Below, piece by piece: positions 33,591 through 43,752 of a DNA stretch of 64,000 bases. The notes beneath the pieces were generated by a model. That model was given only the letters and a program-made list of their open reading frames with translations, searched no databases and was not told where the DNA came from. Each line of letters begins with the position of its first letter. Within the stretch, counting starts at the first letter, position 1. The position numbers and the translations under genes are program-made. The stretch is from Promethearchaeota archaeon (GTDB lineage: Archaea > Asgardarchaeota > Lokiarchaeia > Sigyniarchaeales > SOKP01), in the NCBI GenBank assembly GCA_030606485.1, contig JAUWGH010000003.1, forward strand, positions 62,001 through 126,000. The letters are read 5' to 3'.

Positions 33591-34565
33591 ATGGAGCAAC
33601 GTGAAGGAGATAAAATTAATTCTATACGAAGAATATTTGAATTAATTGGAAAATCGGAAAAGAGTATTGAACAGATATACGATTTTTTGCTTAAAAATAA
33701 AAAAATTGAAGATCTCAGAAGAGTTTCAGATGATTTAGGCATAACATTAAAAAGGGGATACAAAGTTTGTGCGGTTCTAAATGAATTAGATTTAATACAA
33801 ATTTTCGATCGCCCGATGAAAATCAATTTATTAAATCCAATTGTTGCCTGGCAGAAAATAATTAATAAAAATATTAATGAATTAAGTGAAGATTTGGATA
33901 AAAAAATAAGTTCACTTGAAGAGTCATTAAACACATTTTTTAAAGTATATGAACTAAAAGAACCAGAAGTGGGAGAACCGATTGAATTCTTAAATTTTGA
34001 TACTAAAAACCTTAATTGGGTTTATTATCCCTATTTTGCTAACAGAGTTTCCAGAATTGCAATTGGAATCGCTTATGAAAATCCATTTATAAATGAACTT
34101 ACTAAAGTAGAGTTTTCAAAAATAGAGAAAGAATTAGTTGGAATATTAGCAGAAAATTTAAGAGTTTTAGCTGAACATATTCAACAAATTGAAATCTTGA
34201 TTATTTTAAATTCAAATGTATTAGAGGCTTTTTTAAATTCAATTCGATATAAAAATTTAGTTAATCATTTATATGAAAAGCAGATCAAACCCCATAAGAT
34301 TGAAGTGAGAATAACACATGAAGATTTCAGTAATTTTGCATTAAGAGACGATGAAATGCTAATTCAACCGAGCTTTGATCCATCAAATATTCTATTAGGC
34401 TCTTATATTTCTCGACAAAAAGATATTGTAAAAATTTTTAAACAGAAATTTGATGATTTATTTGAAAAAAGTCTCCTTGTTAACGATTATCTTAGAGACC
34501 ATAGAATTTTTGAAAAAAGTGAGTTATCAAATATTGATAAATTAGCTTTAGGATTCCTTCAATAA
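33591..34565 (+). CDS. Winged-helix protein with TrmB-like architecture
   Basis: The 324-residue protein has an N-terminal winged helix at about residues 15-80 (IYDFLLKNKKIEDLRRVSDDLG then a recognition helix and the wing ending INLLNPIVAW), a coiled-coil linker at about 85-120 (ELSEDLDKKISSLEESL), and a C-terminal alpha/beta domain of about 180 residues. This winged-helix, coiled-coil, sensor order is like TrmB regulators, though the C-terminal part lacks an obvious sugar-binding or phospholipase-D motif. DNA binding is inferred. The gene follows the GTPase by three bases. Confidence 0.65.
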   Translation: MEQREGDKINSIRRIFELIGKSEKSIEQIYDFLLKNKKIEDLRRVSDDLGITLKRGYKVCAVLNELDLIQIFDRPMKINLLNPIVAWQKIINKNINELSEDLDKKISSLEESLNTFFKVYELKEPEVGEPIEFLNFDTKNLNWVYYPYFANRVSRIAIGIAYENPFINELTKVEFSKIEKELVGILAENLRVLAEHIQQIEILIILNSNVLEAFLNSIRYKNLVNHLYEKQIKPHKIEVRITHEDFSNFALRDDEMLIQPSFDPSNILLGSYISRQKDIVKIFKQKFDDLFEKSLLVNDYLRDHRIFEKSELSNIDKLALGFLQ

Positions 34566-34639
34566 ATTTAGTTCTCGTTTATATCACTTAATATCTAATT
34601 ATCGATAAATTACCAAAAATATAATAAATAGAGGATAAA

Positions 34640-35317
34640 ATGAAGATCATAGTATTCAGCCCTCATCCTGATGATGAGATTTTTGGCTGTGGAGGAAGCA
34701 TATTAAAATGGATTGAAGAAAACCATGACGTTCACGTTATTTATATCTCTGACAATAGAGCGACAATTACTTGGGCAAAAAAGCATGGAAATTTTATTGA
34801 AACTGAAAAAAATAAAAATTTAACTGAAGAACAAGTGGCAAAAATCGGACTTAAAGAGGCAAGAGAAGCTGCAAAATTTTTAGGATTGTCAGAGAAAAAA
34901 GTTCATTTATTTAAATTTCCTGATCAAAAAGTTAAAGATTTTATTGATAAAGGTGTACAACTTGCAAAACCAATTGTAAAGGATGCAGATAGATTTGTTA
35001 TCCCTAGTGCTAATAATGAACACACAGATCATCAAGCTACCTATGAGATTGCAGTAAGAACGGCTGAAGAACTCAAATTAAAAAATCTCGAATTTTTTGT
35101 GTATGCTTTACACAAACCTTTACGAGCAGAAGGCGAGTATTTAGTTAAAATTAAGATGGGTGATTTGCGCCAAAAATTATTTGATGGTTTACAAATTTAT
35201 AAATCTCAATTTTGGTCTAAAGAAATGTCTCGTAACACTCTTTGGGTAAAGGGAAAGCGTAGAGAACGGTTCGGATATTATAAATTTGAAGATATTGGAA
35301 AATATTACAACTTTTAA
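34640..35317 (+). CDS. PIG-L/LmbE family deacetylase, copy 1
   Basis: The 225-residue protein has the zinc site of the family: PHPDDE at residues 8-13, and HTDHQAT with the second histidine ligands in PSANNEHTDHQAT. The family removes N-acetyl groups from GlcNAc-containing lipids, mycothiol or bacillithiol precursors, or chitin oligomers. A GAGG Shine-Dalgarno-like site lies 6 bases upstream of the ATG. It is tail to tail with a clear paralogue 19 bases away that shares nearly the same C-terminal KGKRRERFGYYK block. A substrate cannot be assigned; an amino-sugar headgroup is a reasonable guess. Confidence 0.9.
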   Translation: MKIIVFSPHPDDEIFGCGGSILKWIEENHDVHVIYISDNRATITWAKKHGNFIETEKNKNLTEEQVAKIGLKEAREAAKFLGLSEKKVHLFKFPDQKVKDFIDKGVQLAKPIVKDADRFVIPSANNEHTDHQATYEIAVRTAEELKLKNLEFFVYALHKPLRAEGEYLVKIKMGDLRQKLFDGLQIYKSQFWSKEMSRNTLWVKGKRRERFGYYKFEDIGKYYNF

Positions 35318-35336
35318 TTTTTCTTTTAAATATTAC

Positions 35337-36011
35337 TTAGAAATTATAAAATTTACCAACATCTTTTAGTTTATAATAACCATATCTGTCTCTTCGTTTT
35401 CCTTTAACCCAAGAGCTTTGAGGACCCAGATCTTTAGTATAAAATTGTGATTTATGAAATTTTAAGGCTTCATACGCTTTAAATCTTAACTCTCCTACCT
35501 TAACCTTTATTAAATGTTCTCCTTCTGCTTTTAAGGGACAATGAACTGCAAATATATAAAATTCAAGTTGTTTAAGGTTAAGTTCTTCTGCTACCTTAAT
35601 AGCAATATCGTGAGTAGCTTGGTGATCGGGGTGTTCATTATTAGCACTTGGAATTACAAACCTATCGGCATCTTTTACAATATTTTTTATTTGCTCTACT
35701 GCCTCATGTATATAATTTTTAAGTTCTTGATCATAAAATTTTAGAAAATGTCGATTTTCTTTTTTTATTCTTAAGAATTCGGCGGATGCATCTGCTTCTT
35801 CTAATCTTATTTCAGCAAGCTGATTTTCGTCTATTCTAGTTTCTTTACAATCCTCAAGTTCATTTTTCTCTCTTGCTTTTCTATATCCTGCTCTTCCATC
35901 AGTAAACCAAATTATGTGAATGGTATGTCCATCTTCGAGCCATCTTAGAATTGAGCCACCTGCTGCAAAGATTTCATCATCAGGATGAGGTGCAAAAATA
36001 ATAATTTTCAT
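35337..36011 (-). CDS. PIG-L/LmbE family deacetylase, copy 2
   Basis: The 224-residue paralogue of the preceding gene keeps PHPDDE (residues 8-13) and NNEHPDHQAT. Similarity spans the full length, so the pair arose by duplication with inversion. GGGAGG at 36019-36024 on the minus strand, 7 bases before the ATG, is a strong Shine-Dalgarno. The gene begins 15 bases after the carB stop and therefore probably belongs to the guaA-carA-carB transcript. The differing contexts of the two copies suggest different expression, perhaps for different substrates. Confidence 0.9.
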   Translation of the reverse strand: MKIIIFAPHPDDEIFAAGGSILRWLEDGHTIHIIWFTDGRAGYRKAREKNELEDCKETRIDENQLAEIRLEEADASAEFLRIKKENRHFLKFYDQELKNYIHEAVEQIKNIVKDADRFVIPSANNEHPDHQATHDIAIKVAEELNLKQLEFYIFAVHCPLKAEGEHLIKVKVGELRFKAYEALKFHKSQFYTKDLGPQSSWVKGKRRDRYGYYKLKDVGKFYNF

Positions 36012-36026
36012 AACTAAACCTCCCTA

Positions 36027-39000
36027 TTACCAATATGGCATTTCGCCATTATGATATTCATTTAATGATTTAATGGATATTTTTCTTTCTCGAATCTGTT
36101 CAATTGCATTAAATATTGCATATGCTAATTGCAGATTTATTATAACTGGGATATTATATTCCACTGCAAATCTACGAATTTCATACTCATCTTCCATTAT
36201 TCTCTTATATTTTTCTGCTTCCATTGCAATTGTTGGGATGTTTATTACCATGTTAATTTTTCCTTCTCTTATATAAGTTAAGATATTCGGAAATTCTCCA
36301 ATTTCTTTTACTTTTAATAATTTAAAGTTTGATATTCCTGCAGATTCAAGAGCTTTTGAAGTATGTTCTGTCGCATAAATTGAAAAACCTAAAGATTTGA
36401 TTTTGCGAGCTAAAGGAATAATATCCTTCTTAAGTTTTTCTCCACCAACTGTAATTAAAATATTACCATTCTCAATAGGAATTTTTAAATCGGTTGATTC
36501 TAATGCTTTTATTAAAGCATCAGGAAAATCATCTCCAATACATGCAACTTCTCCTGTTGATGCCATCTCAACACCCAAAACAGGGTCGGCTCCATCTAAG
36601 CGCATAAATGAAAATTGGGGGCATTTAATGGTCACGAAATTTCCAGTTGGTATATTCATTATTTTTGGATCAATTTTTTTTCCAAGAATGACTTCAGCAG
36701 CAATTTTCATAAGATTAATTCCGCGAGCTTTTGAAACTAGAGGCATAGAACGGCTTGAGCGCAAATTACATTCTATAACATATAATTTCCCTTCTTTTAA
36801 TAAATATTGGATATTAAATGGTCCCCTTATTTTTAATGCTAAAGCGATTTTTTTCGATATAGAGATTAAATTATCAATAATATCATTAGATATTGTCTGA
36901 GGGGGGATTGCCATTGTTGCATCTCCACTATGTATCCCAGCATTCTCAATATGTTCAATAATCGCACCTATAAATACAGTCTCACCGTCGCTAACACCGT
37001 CACATTCAATTTCACGTGAGTCGGTAAAAAATTTTGTGATAACAACTGGATTATCTTTAGATACTTTAGAAGCGATATCTAAAACGTGCCGTAAGGTTTG
37101 GGGATCATGTGCTACTCTCATTGCAGCACCACTTAATACGAAAGAAGGTCGAACTAACACAGGGTATCCAATTTCCTCTGCAAATTTTAACACTTCATCT
37201 TTTTCCTCAAGACTATTCCATATAGGTTGTAATATTGCTAAGTGATCAAGTAGGGCACTAAATTTTTTCCTATTTTCTGCGTTATTGATACTAATCCCTT
37301 GAGTACCTAATAATCTGAGATTAGTTTTTCTAAAAAACTCATTATATTTTTGGATTTTAACCGCTAAATTATTTGCAATTTGACCACCAACCGATACAAC
37401 TACACCATAACCTTTTTCCTTCTCGCAGATATCTACAACACGTTCGCCCGATAATTCTTCGAAATATAATTTATCTGAAATATCATAATCAGTTGAAACC
37501 GTTTCAGGATTATAATTAATCATAATTACTTGATCAACATTTAATTCCTTGAGTTTCCATACCATATTAACGCAACACCAATCAAATTCTACAGAAGAAC
37601 CGATTCTATAAGTTCCTGAGCCTAAAACAATTATTTTTTGAAGGTTCTCAGTGGTTTCTTTTTCATAATCAATATCATCTTCCATTGCAGAATATGTAAG
37701 ATAAAGATAATTTGTTTGTGCTGGCCATTCAGCTGCCAGTGTATCCATCTGATTTGTATAGGGAATTATATTATATCTTTTTCGAAGTCGTCGAATAGTG
37801 ATTGTATCAAGCCCCATTATTGTTGCTATTTGTCCATCTGAAAACCCAAAACGTTTCGCCTTTCTTAACTGATATTCTTTTTCTTCATCTGAAGACCTAA
37901 GAAGATTTAATCTTTTCAATTCTCTTTCTATATTTATTATATTTTCAATTTTATGGAGAAACCATTTATCAATTCGCGATAAACGGTAAATTTCATTGAT
38001 GGAAATTCCTTTTTTAATAGCTTCCGCCACTCTAAAAATTCTTTTATCCGTTGGATGCCTTAATTCATTCTTTAATTCATTATAATTATCAATTGGTTCT
38101 AAGTCATTACCAACAATTCCTTTCATATCGATATCCAACATTCTTATTGCTTTTTGTAATACTTCTTCGAAAGTTCGTCCAATTGCCATAACTTCTCCAA
38201 CTGATTTCATTTGTGTTCCAATGTGTCTATCTACTCGTCGAAATTTGTCTAAATCCCATCGGGGATATTTTAAAACTATATAATCAATTGAAGGTTCAAA
38301 ACATGCCGTTGTAATACCAGTTACAGTATTTTTTAATTCTGTTAACAGATATCCCAGTGCTAATTTAGTAGCAAAATAGGCTAAAGGATAACCTGTTGCT
38401 TTTGAGGCAAGTGCAGATGAGCGAGACAACCTTGCATTTATTTCAATTGCTTGAAATTCTTTTGATATTGGATTTAATGCATATTGAATATTACATTCTC
38501 CAATAATACCCAAGTTTTGAACAACTCTTATTGATGCACATCTCATCATTTGATATTCTTCATTTGTTAGTGTTTGAGTGGGAGCAACAACAATGCTCTC
38601 TCCAGTATGTATCCCCATAGGATCAACATTTTCCATACTACAATTAATAATACAATTGTTAGATACATCTCTAACAACTTCAAATTCGATTTCTTTCCAT
38701 CCCCACACTGATTCTTCTACTAAAATTTGATGTATTATTGATTGAGCTAACGCTCTTTTCGCAAATACTTCAAATTCTTTTAGATTTTCAACAATACCTG
38801 ACCCTCTACCACCTAATGTATATGCAACTCGAATCATTAATGGAAAACCCAATTCTTCTGCTGCTTTCAATGCATCTTGATAATTATCTACTGCAAAACT
38901 TTTAGGGCAAACTACACCAGATTTTTCCATTGCTTTAACAAATAAGTCTCTATCTTCAGTTGCAATTATTGCTTCGACAGGTGTTCCCAATACTCTTACA

Positions 39001-39335
39001 TTATATTTTTCCAATATTTTCTTTTCTGCTAATTCAACACCGATATTTAATGCTGTTTGACCACCAAATGATAATAAAATCCCATCAGGTCTTTCTTTTT
39101 TAATTACTTTTTCAACATAACGCATATTAATTGGGAGTAAATATATTCTATCTGATAATTGGGGATCAGTTTGAATTGTCGCGATATTTGGGTTTATTAA
39201 AATAGTATAAATTCCTTCCTCCTTAAGTGCCTTTAATGCTTGAGAACCAGAGTAGTCAAATTCACCTGCTTGACCAATTTTTATTGAACCTGAGCCTAGT
39301 AATAACACCTTTTTTATTGTATTATCAAAAGGCAT
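36027..39335 (-). CDS. carB: Carbamoyl-phosphate synthase large subunit
   Basis: The 1102-residue protein is full length. The two ATP-grasp halves are visible (LGSGSIKIGQAGEFDYSG and LGTPVEAI in the first; LGSGTYRIGSSVEFDW and LLGTQGISI in the second), joined by the oligomerisation domain (400-550) and followed by an MGS-like allosteric domain from about 950. It makes carbamoyl phosphate from bicarbonate, ATP and ammonia channelled from CarA, for pyrimidines and arginine. Its ATG abuts the carA stop codon with no spacer, so the two are translated together. No deletion or lost motif was noticed. Confidence 0.96.
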   Translation of the reverse strand: MPFDNTIKKVLLLGSGSIKIGQAGEFDYSGSQALKALKEEGIYTILINPNIATIQTDPQLSDRIYLLPINMRYVEKVIKKERPDGILLSFGGQTALNIGVELAEKKILEKYNVRVLGTPVEAIIATEDRDLFVKAMEKSGVVCPKSFAVDNYQDALKAAEELGFPLMIRVAYTLGGRGSGIVENLKEFEVFAKRALAQSIIHQILVEESVWGWKEIEFEVVRDVSNNCIINCSMENVDPMGIHTGESIVVAPTQTLTNEEYQMMRCASIRVVQNLGIIGECNIQYALNPISKEFQAIEINARLSRSSALASKATGYPLAYFATKLALGYLLTELKNTVTGITTACFEPSIDYIVLKYPRWDLDKFRRVDRHIGTQMKSVGEVMAIGRTFEEVLQKAIRMLDIDMKGIVGNDLEPIDNYNELKNELRHPTDKRIFRVAEAIKKGISINEIYRLSRIDKWFLHKIENIINIERELKRLNLLRSSDEEKEYQLRKAKRFGFSDGQIATIMGLDTITIRRLRKRYNIIPYTNQMDTLAAEWPAQTNYLYLTYSAMEDDIDYEKETTENLQKIIVLGSGTYRIGSSVEFDWCCVNMVWKLKELNVDQVIMINYNPETVSTDYDISDKLYFEELSGERVVDICEKEKGYGVVVSVGGQIANNLAVKIQKYNEFFRKTNLRLLGTQGISINNAENRKKFSALLDHLAILQPIWNSLEEKDEVLKFAEEIGYPVLVRPSFVLSGAAMRVAHDPQTLRHVLDIASKVSKDNPVVITKFFTDSREIECDGVSDGETVFIGAIIEHIENAGIHSGDATMAIPPQTISNDIIDNLISISKKIALALKIRGPFNIQYLLKEGKLYVIECNLRSSRSMPLVSKARGINLMKIAAEVILGKKIDPKIMNIPTGNFVTIKCPQFSFMRLDGADPVLGVEMASTGEVACIGDDFPDALIKALESTDLKIPIENGNILITVGGEKLKKDIIPLARKIKSLGFSIYATEHTSKALESAGISNFKLLKVKEIGEFPNILTYIREGKINMVINIPTIAMEAEKYKRIMEDEYEIRRFAVEYNIPVIINLQLAYAIFNAIEQIRERKISIKSLNEYHNGEMPYW

Positions 39336-40481
39336 CTATTTTAGAACCCCCATAAATTTTAAAAACATATCAAATAGAAATGCTTGAGTATCTTTAGGTC
39401 CTGGAGATGATTCGGGATGAAATTGAAGGCTAAAAATAGGTTTAGTTTTATGGATAATCCCTTCATTTGTTTTATCATCAGGATTGTAAAAGAATTCCTT
39501 AAAGCTTACTTCTTCCAAATTATCAGTATTAATTCCATATCCATGATTCTGAGTAGTAATAAAGCATCTTCCCGTTGGATTATGGATTACTGATTTATTT
39601 GCTCCTCGATGTCCAAATTTAAGTTTATAAGTTTTCGCTCCAGCACCTAAACCAATTATTTGATCACCCAAACAAATTCCCATTGTAGGAATAGAATTTT
39701 CGATTAAATTTTCAGCAACTTCAATTGCACTTTTACATTTCAAGGGATCTCCCGGTCCATTTGAAATTAGAACACCGTTTGGATTATAATCCATGATTTG
39801 GTCATAACTAAAATCATGGGGCAGTAAAATTACATTCAAATTTCTTTTCAACAAATTTCTTATAATATTAAGTTTAGTGCCCAAATCTAAAACAATCACA
39901 GTCCCAATAGGATTTGAGGGAGTGAAATGTCTTGCTCTTACAGTAGAAACTTCACTAACTAAATCTTTATTATTTGGATCTGAAATTTCTTTAACTTCCT
40001 CTTTTATTAGTTTGATATCTGGTTTTTCACCAGGGTTAAATACTTGCAATAATCCTAATTTTACTCCTTCATCTCGAATTATCTTAGTTAAAGCCCTAGT
40101 ATCAACCCATTCAATTCCAGGGACGTCTTGTTCTTGAAGAAAATCGTCTAAAGATTTCACACTTTCATAGTGACTAGGTATCTTACAATATTCATTTACT
40201 ACTAATCCTTTAATTTTAATACTATCTGACTCGAAGCATTTATGTATTCCATATTCATCCTTTATCCAATCTGGAACACCATAGTTTCCAATTAAGGGAT
40301 AAGTCATAATACATATTTGTTCATGAAAAGAGGGATCTGTAATAGTTTCATTATAACCGACCATACTGGTTGTAAATACTATTTCTCCACAAACCTTTTT
40401 TGTAGCCCCAAATCCAATTCCTTCAAAATATCTTCCATCTTGAAACATTAAAATTGCGGGACGGTCATTCTTTAAATGCAT
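39336..40481 (-). CDS. carA: Carbamoyl-phosphate synthase small (glutaminase) subunit
   Basis: The 381-residue protein has the CarA N-terminal domain (FGATKKVCGEIVFTTSMVGY) and a class I glutamine amidotransferase domain with nucleophile Cys in MGICLGDQ and the His-Glu of QFHPESSPGP. It releases ammonia from glutamine for CarB. It lies 36 bases after guaA on the same strand and directly abuts carB. The order guaA-carA-carB is a plausible operon of glutamine-dependent nucleotide enzymes. Confidence 0.95.
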   Translation of the reverse strand: MHLKNDRPAILMFQDGRYFEGIGFGATKKVCGEIVFTTSMVGYNETITDPSFHEQICIMTYPLIGNYGVPDWIKDEYGIHKCFESDSIKIKGLVVNEYCKIPSHYESVKSLDDFLQEQDVPGIEWVDTRALTKIIRDEGVKLGLLQVFNPGEKPDIKLIKEEVKEISDPNNKDLVSEVSTVRARHFTPSNPIGTVIVLDLGTKLNIIRNLLKRNLNVILLPHDFSYDQIMDYNPNGVLISNGPGDPLKCKSAIEVAENLIENSIPTMGICLGDQIIGLGAGAKTYKLKFGHRGANKSVIHNPTGRCFITTQNHGYGINTDNLEEVSFKEFFYNPDDKTNEGIIHKTKPIFSLQFHPESSPGPKDTQAFLFDMFLKFMGVLK

Positions 40482-40517
40482 TTTATCCCTCTATAACTCA
40501 TTTCTCAATATTTTTTT

Positions 40518-42074
40518 TTACTCATATTCAATTGTAGATGGAGGTTTATTGGATATATCAAATACTACTCTATTGAATCCCTTAACCTCATTAATAATTC
40601 TTGTTGAAATTTCTTCTAATAAATTCCAATCAATTTTAGCAAAATTAGCAGTCATAGCATCTATGCTTTGAACTGCTCGAATTGCACAAATATATTCATA
40701 TGTTCTATGATCTCCCATAACTCCAACTGTTTTTATTGGAAGGAATACCGGAAATATTTGCCAAATATCATCATAAATCCCAGCATTTTTAATTTCTTCT
40801 TGAATTATTTGATCAGCTTCTCTTATCATACTTAATTTTTCCTCATCAACAGGACCGACACACCTTACGGCTAATCCAGGACCAGGAAATGGGTGTCTTT
40901 TTATTGATTCTTCGGGTAATCCAAGTTCTATACCTATTTTTCTAACTTCATCTTTATATAAATCTTTAAGTGGTTCAATTATATCAAAATTTAATTTTTC
41001 TGGCAAGATTACATTATGATGAGATTTAATTTTTGAAGCAAATTTACTTGTAGCTTTAGATTCGACTCGATCAGGATATATTGTTCCTTGTGCTAAAAAT
41101 TTAATATTTGGATATTTGGTTTCTAATTCCTTAGTTTTTTGTTCAAAAACTTCAATAAATGAGTTTGCAATTATTATTCTTTTTTTTTCAGGATCAGATA
41201 CTCCCTTAAGGCGCTTCATAAATAAGTTCTTTGCATCAATATAATGAAAATTTTTAAATTTTAACGTTCTTTTGAAAAATTCTTGGACTTCTAATTCCTC
41301 GTTTTTACGTAATAAATTATTATTTACAAAAATACAGTGCAATTTATCACCAATAGCTTGATGGAGTAATATTGCAGTGACTGATGAATCTACACCTCCA
41401 CTCAGTCCTAAAATAACCCTATTGTCTCCTACTTCTCCTCTGATCTTATCAATTGTATGTTCAATCCAATTTTCTAATTTCCATTCTTTTTTACATTTGA
41501 CTATTTTAAATAAAAAATTGGAAAATATTTTTTCTCCACTGATAGTATGCTTTACTTCTGGATGGAATTGCACTCCGTATATTTTGAGTTTTTCATTTCC
41601 ATAAGCTGCAATTGGACAATTATCAGTTCTTGCTAAAACTTGAAATCCTGAGGGAAGATCTAGCACTTGGTCTAAATGAGACATCCATACAGTTTCTTCG
41701 TCTAATAAAAGTTCGAATAATCCCTTATGTTCAAGAACATGTAATATTGTCTTTCCATATTCTTTACTTTCCCTCGGCTCGATTTTCCCACCAAGATGGT
41801 GAATTATTAAATGAAAACCATAACAAATTCCTAAAATTGGAATTTTATTCTGGTGTATAAATTTATAAATATTCTCAGATAGCTTGAGAGAATCTTCCGA
41901 ATATACACTACTGGGACCTCCAGATAATATTATCGCTTTAGGTTCAATACTGTTAATTTTTTTAAAATCAATATCATAAGGAAAAACTTCAGAGTAAACA
42001 TTTAAATCTCTTATTCTTCTAGCAATTAGGTGGCTATATTGACCTCCAAAATCAAGAATTATAACTGTATCCAT
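40518..42074 (-). CDS. guaA: GMP synthase (glutamine-hydrolysing), single chain
   Basis: The 518-residue protein joins both GMP synthase activities. The amidotransferase (1-190) has Cys in LGICYGF and His-Glu in QFHPEVKHT. The ATP-pyrophosphatase domain has the P-loop LSGGVDSSV near residue 222, followed by the dimerisation domain with RHPFPGPGLAVR. Many archaea encode these as two subunits (GuaAa and GuaAb), so a fused version, as in bacteria and eukaryotes, is worth noting. It converts XMP to GMP using glutamine and ATP. Confidence 0.95.
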   Translation of the reverse strand: MDTVIILDFGGQYSHLIARRIRDLNVYSEVFPYDIDFKKINSIEPKAIILSGGPSSVYSEDSLKLSENIYKFIHQNKIPILGICYGFHLIIHHLGGKIEPRESKEYGKTILHVLEHKGLFELLLDEETVWMSHLDQVLDLPSGFQVLARTDNCPIAAYGNEKLKIYGVQFHPEVKHTISGEKIFSNFLFKIVKCKKEWKLENWIEHTIDKIRGEVGDNRVILGLSGGVDSSVTAILLHQAIGDKLHCIFVNNNLLRKNEELEVQEFFKRTLKFKNFHYIDAKNLFMKRLKGVSDPEKKRIIIANSFIEVFEQKTKELETKYPNIKFLAQGTIYPDRVESKATSKFASKIKSHHNVILPEKLNFDIIEPLKDLYKDEVRKIGIELGLPEESIKRHPFPGPGLAVRCVGPVDEEKLSMIREADQIIQEEIKNAGIYDDIWQIFPVFLPIKTVGVMGDHRTYEYICAIRAVQSIDAMTANFAKIDWNLLEEISTRIINEVKGFNRVVFDISNKPPSTIEYE

Positions 42075-42340
42075 TTTAATTTAAAATTATTCTGTATAAG
42101 GCGATATTTACTTAATATTGTTAGCTTGATATCACTAATATTTTCTTATTATAAATTATATCCTAATAAAAGATTAATAATTAACTCGTTTTAACACAAT
42201 TTAATAAAAATATGAAACTTTAACCAAAAATTACAGTTCAAAATCATTATAAAGAGAAATAAAGCTAATCAGATGACAATCTATTCTTAATATAAAAATT
42301 TTAAAATATATTAAAAATTCATGAAAAATATTGAGAATTT

Positions 42341-43666
42341 TTATAATTTTTTAATATATCTATCAAATTCCCAATTAGAAACAACTTTCCTGTATAAATC
42401 AAATTCTTCTAATTTAGCCCAGAGAAAATTTCTGAATGGTCTATCACCAAAAACTCTTTTCATAAGTTCACTCTTTTCATATTCTTCAAGTGCTTCATAA
42501 AGATTCGCTGGAAGTGCCTTAATTCCTCTTTTTTTCATTTCTTTTGTAGAGATTTTATACACATTGAAATCACTAGGTTCTGGTGGCTCAATCTTTTGCT
42601 TTATCCCTTCTAATCCCGTTGCCAATAACACTGAAAATTGTAAATATGGATTTCCTGCAGGATCAGGACATCGTATTTCACATCGAGCTCCCGACTTAGT
42701 TGGAAAGCTTGGTACGCGAATTAATGGAGATCGATTCTTAAAACCCCACGCTAAATAAATTGGCGCTTCATAACCGGGAACTAAACGTTTATATGAGTTT
42801 GGCCAGCTGCACAAAACAGCACACATTTCCCTCCCATATTTTATTTGCCCTCCAACAAAATATTTCATAGTTTGGGAGATATGATTCTCATCATTTTCAT
42901 CATAAAAGATATTTTCTCCATTTTTCCATAAAGATTGATGTACATGCATCCCAGAGCCATTGATATTTTGGAAAGGTTTTGGCATAAAAGATGCGATACA
43001 ATTATATTGTGCTGCTACTACTTTTACAATCATTTTTAGCCAAACCGTATGATCTGCAGTTTTTAAGGCTGTATCATATTTAAAATCAATCTCATTTTGT
43101 CCTTCTGCAACCTCATGGTGTAATGTTTCGATTTCAATTCCGTATCCTTTCGCATACTCAGCCATATCTCTTCTCATTTTTTCGTCTATAAGATGTGGGT
43201 CATAATCAAAATATCCGCGTAAATCTCTAGGCTTGATTGCTTCCTCTTCATTTAATATGAAAAATTCTAATTCTGGCGCACACATAAATTCGTAGCCCAT
43301 TTCTTGAACTTCTTTATAGGTTTTTTGAAGAATATATCTCGGATCTCCTTCAAATCTTTTACCATCAGGTTCATATATATCGCATATAAATCCACATTCA
43401 TCTATTTTAGGAGAATTCCATGGAATGATGTGAAAAGTAAATGGATCTGGAATTGCAACCATATCAGATTCCTCTATTGAGCCATACCCAGTAATTGATG
43501 AACCATCGAAATTTTCCCCTTCTTTTAATATTGATTCAATTCGATTAATATTAACTCCAAAGCTTTTTACAATCCCATTAATTTCAGTGAATTCTAAACT
43601 TGCAAATTTTATCTCTTGATCTTCTATGATTTTTAGAATCTCTTCAATTTTTTCTTCTCTTTTCAT
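42341..43666 (-). CDS. glnA: Glutamine synthetase, type I
   Basis: The 441-residue protein is a GlnA type I alpha-like enzyme. Markers are DGSSITGYGSIEESD near the start, the glutamate/ammonia region MCAPELEFF, NGSGMHVHQSLW, the ATP-binding stretch NSYKRLVPGYEAP, and RCPDPAGNPYL. The tail lacks the adenylylation loop typical of GSI-beta, as expected for archaea. It makes glutamine from glutamate, ammonia and ATP. It is flanked on the same strand by PyrG, GuaA and CarAB, all of which use its product. Own promoter is likely, with AT-rich gaps on both sides (86 and 266 bases). Confidence 0.96.
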   Translation of the reverse strand: MKREEKIEEILKIIEDQEIKFASLEFTEINGIVKSFGVNINRIESILKEGENFDGSSITGYGSIEESDMVAIPDPFTFHIIPWNSPKIDECGFICDIYEPDGKRFEGDPRYILQKTYKEVQEMGYEFMCAPELEFFILNEEEAIKPRDLRGYFDYDPHLIDEKMRRDMAEYAKGYGIEIETLHHEVAEGQNEIDFKYDTALKTADHTVWLKMIVKVVAAQYNCIASFMPKPFQNINGSGMHVHQSLWKNGENIFYDENDENHISQTMKYFVGGQIKYGREMCAVLCSWPNSYKRLVPGYEAPIYLAWGFKNRSPLIRVPSFPTKSGARCEIRCPDPAGNPYLQFSVLLATGLEGIKQKIEPPEPSDFNVYKISTKEMKKRGIKALPANLYEALEEYEKSELMKRVFGDRPFRNFLWAKLEEFDLYRKVVSNWEFDRYIKKL

Positions 43667-43752
43667 AAGTTACACGCAAAAATACTTTATCTTATATCTT
43701 AAAATAGTAAGAGAGATTTAATAAAAAATTGGTAATTAATTTATAAATTAAC

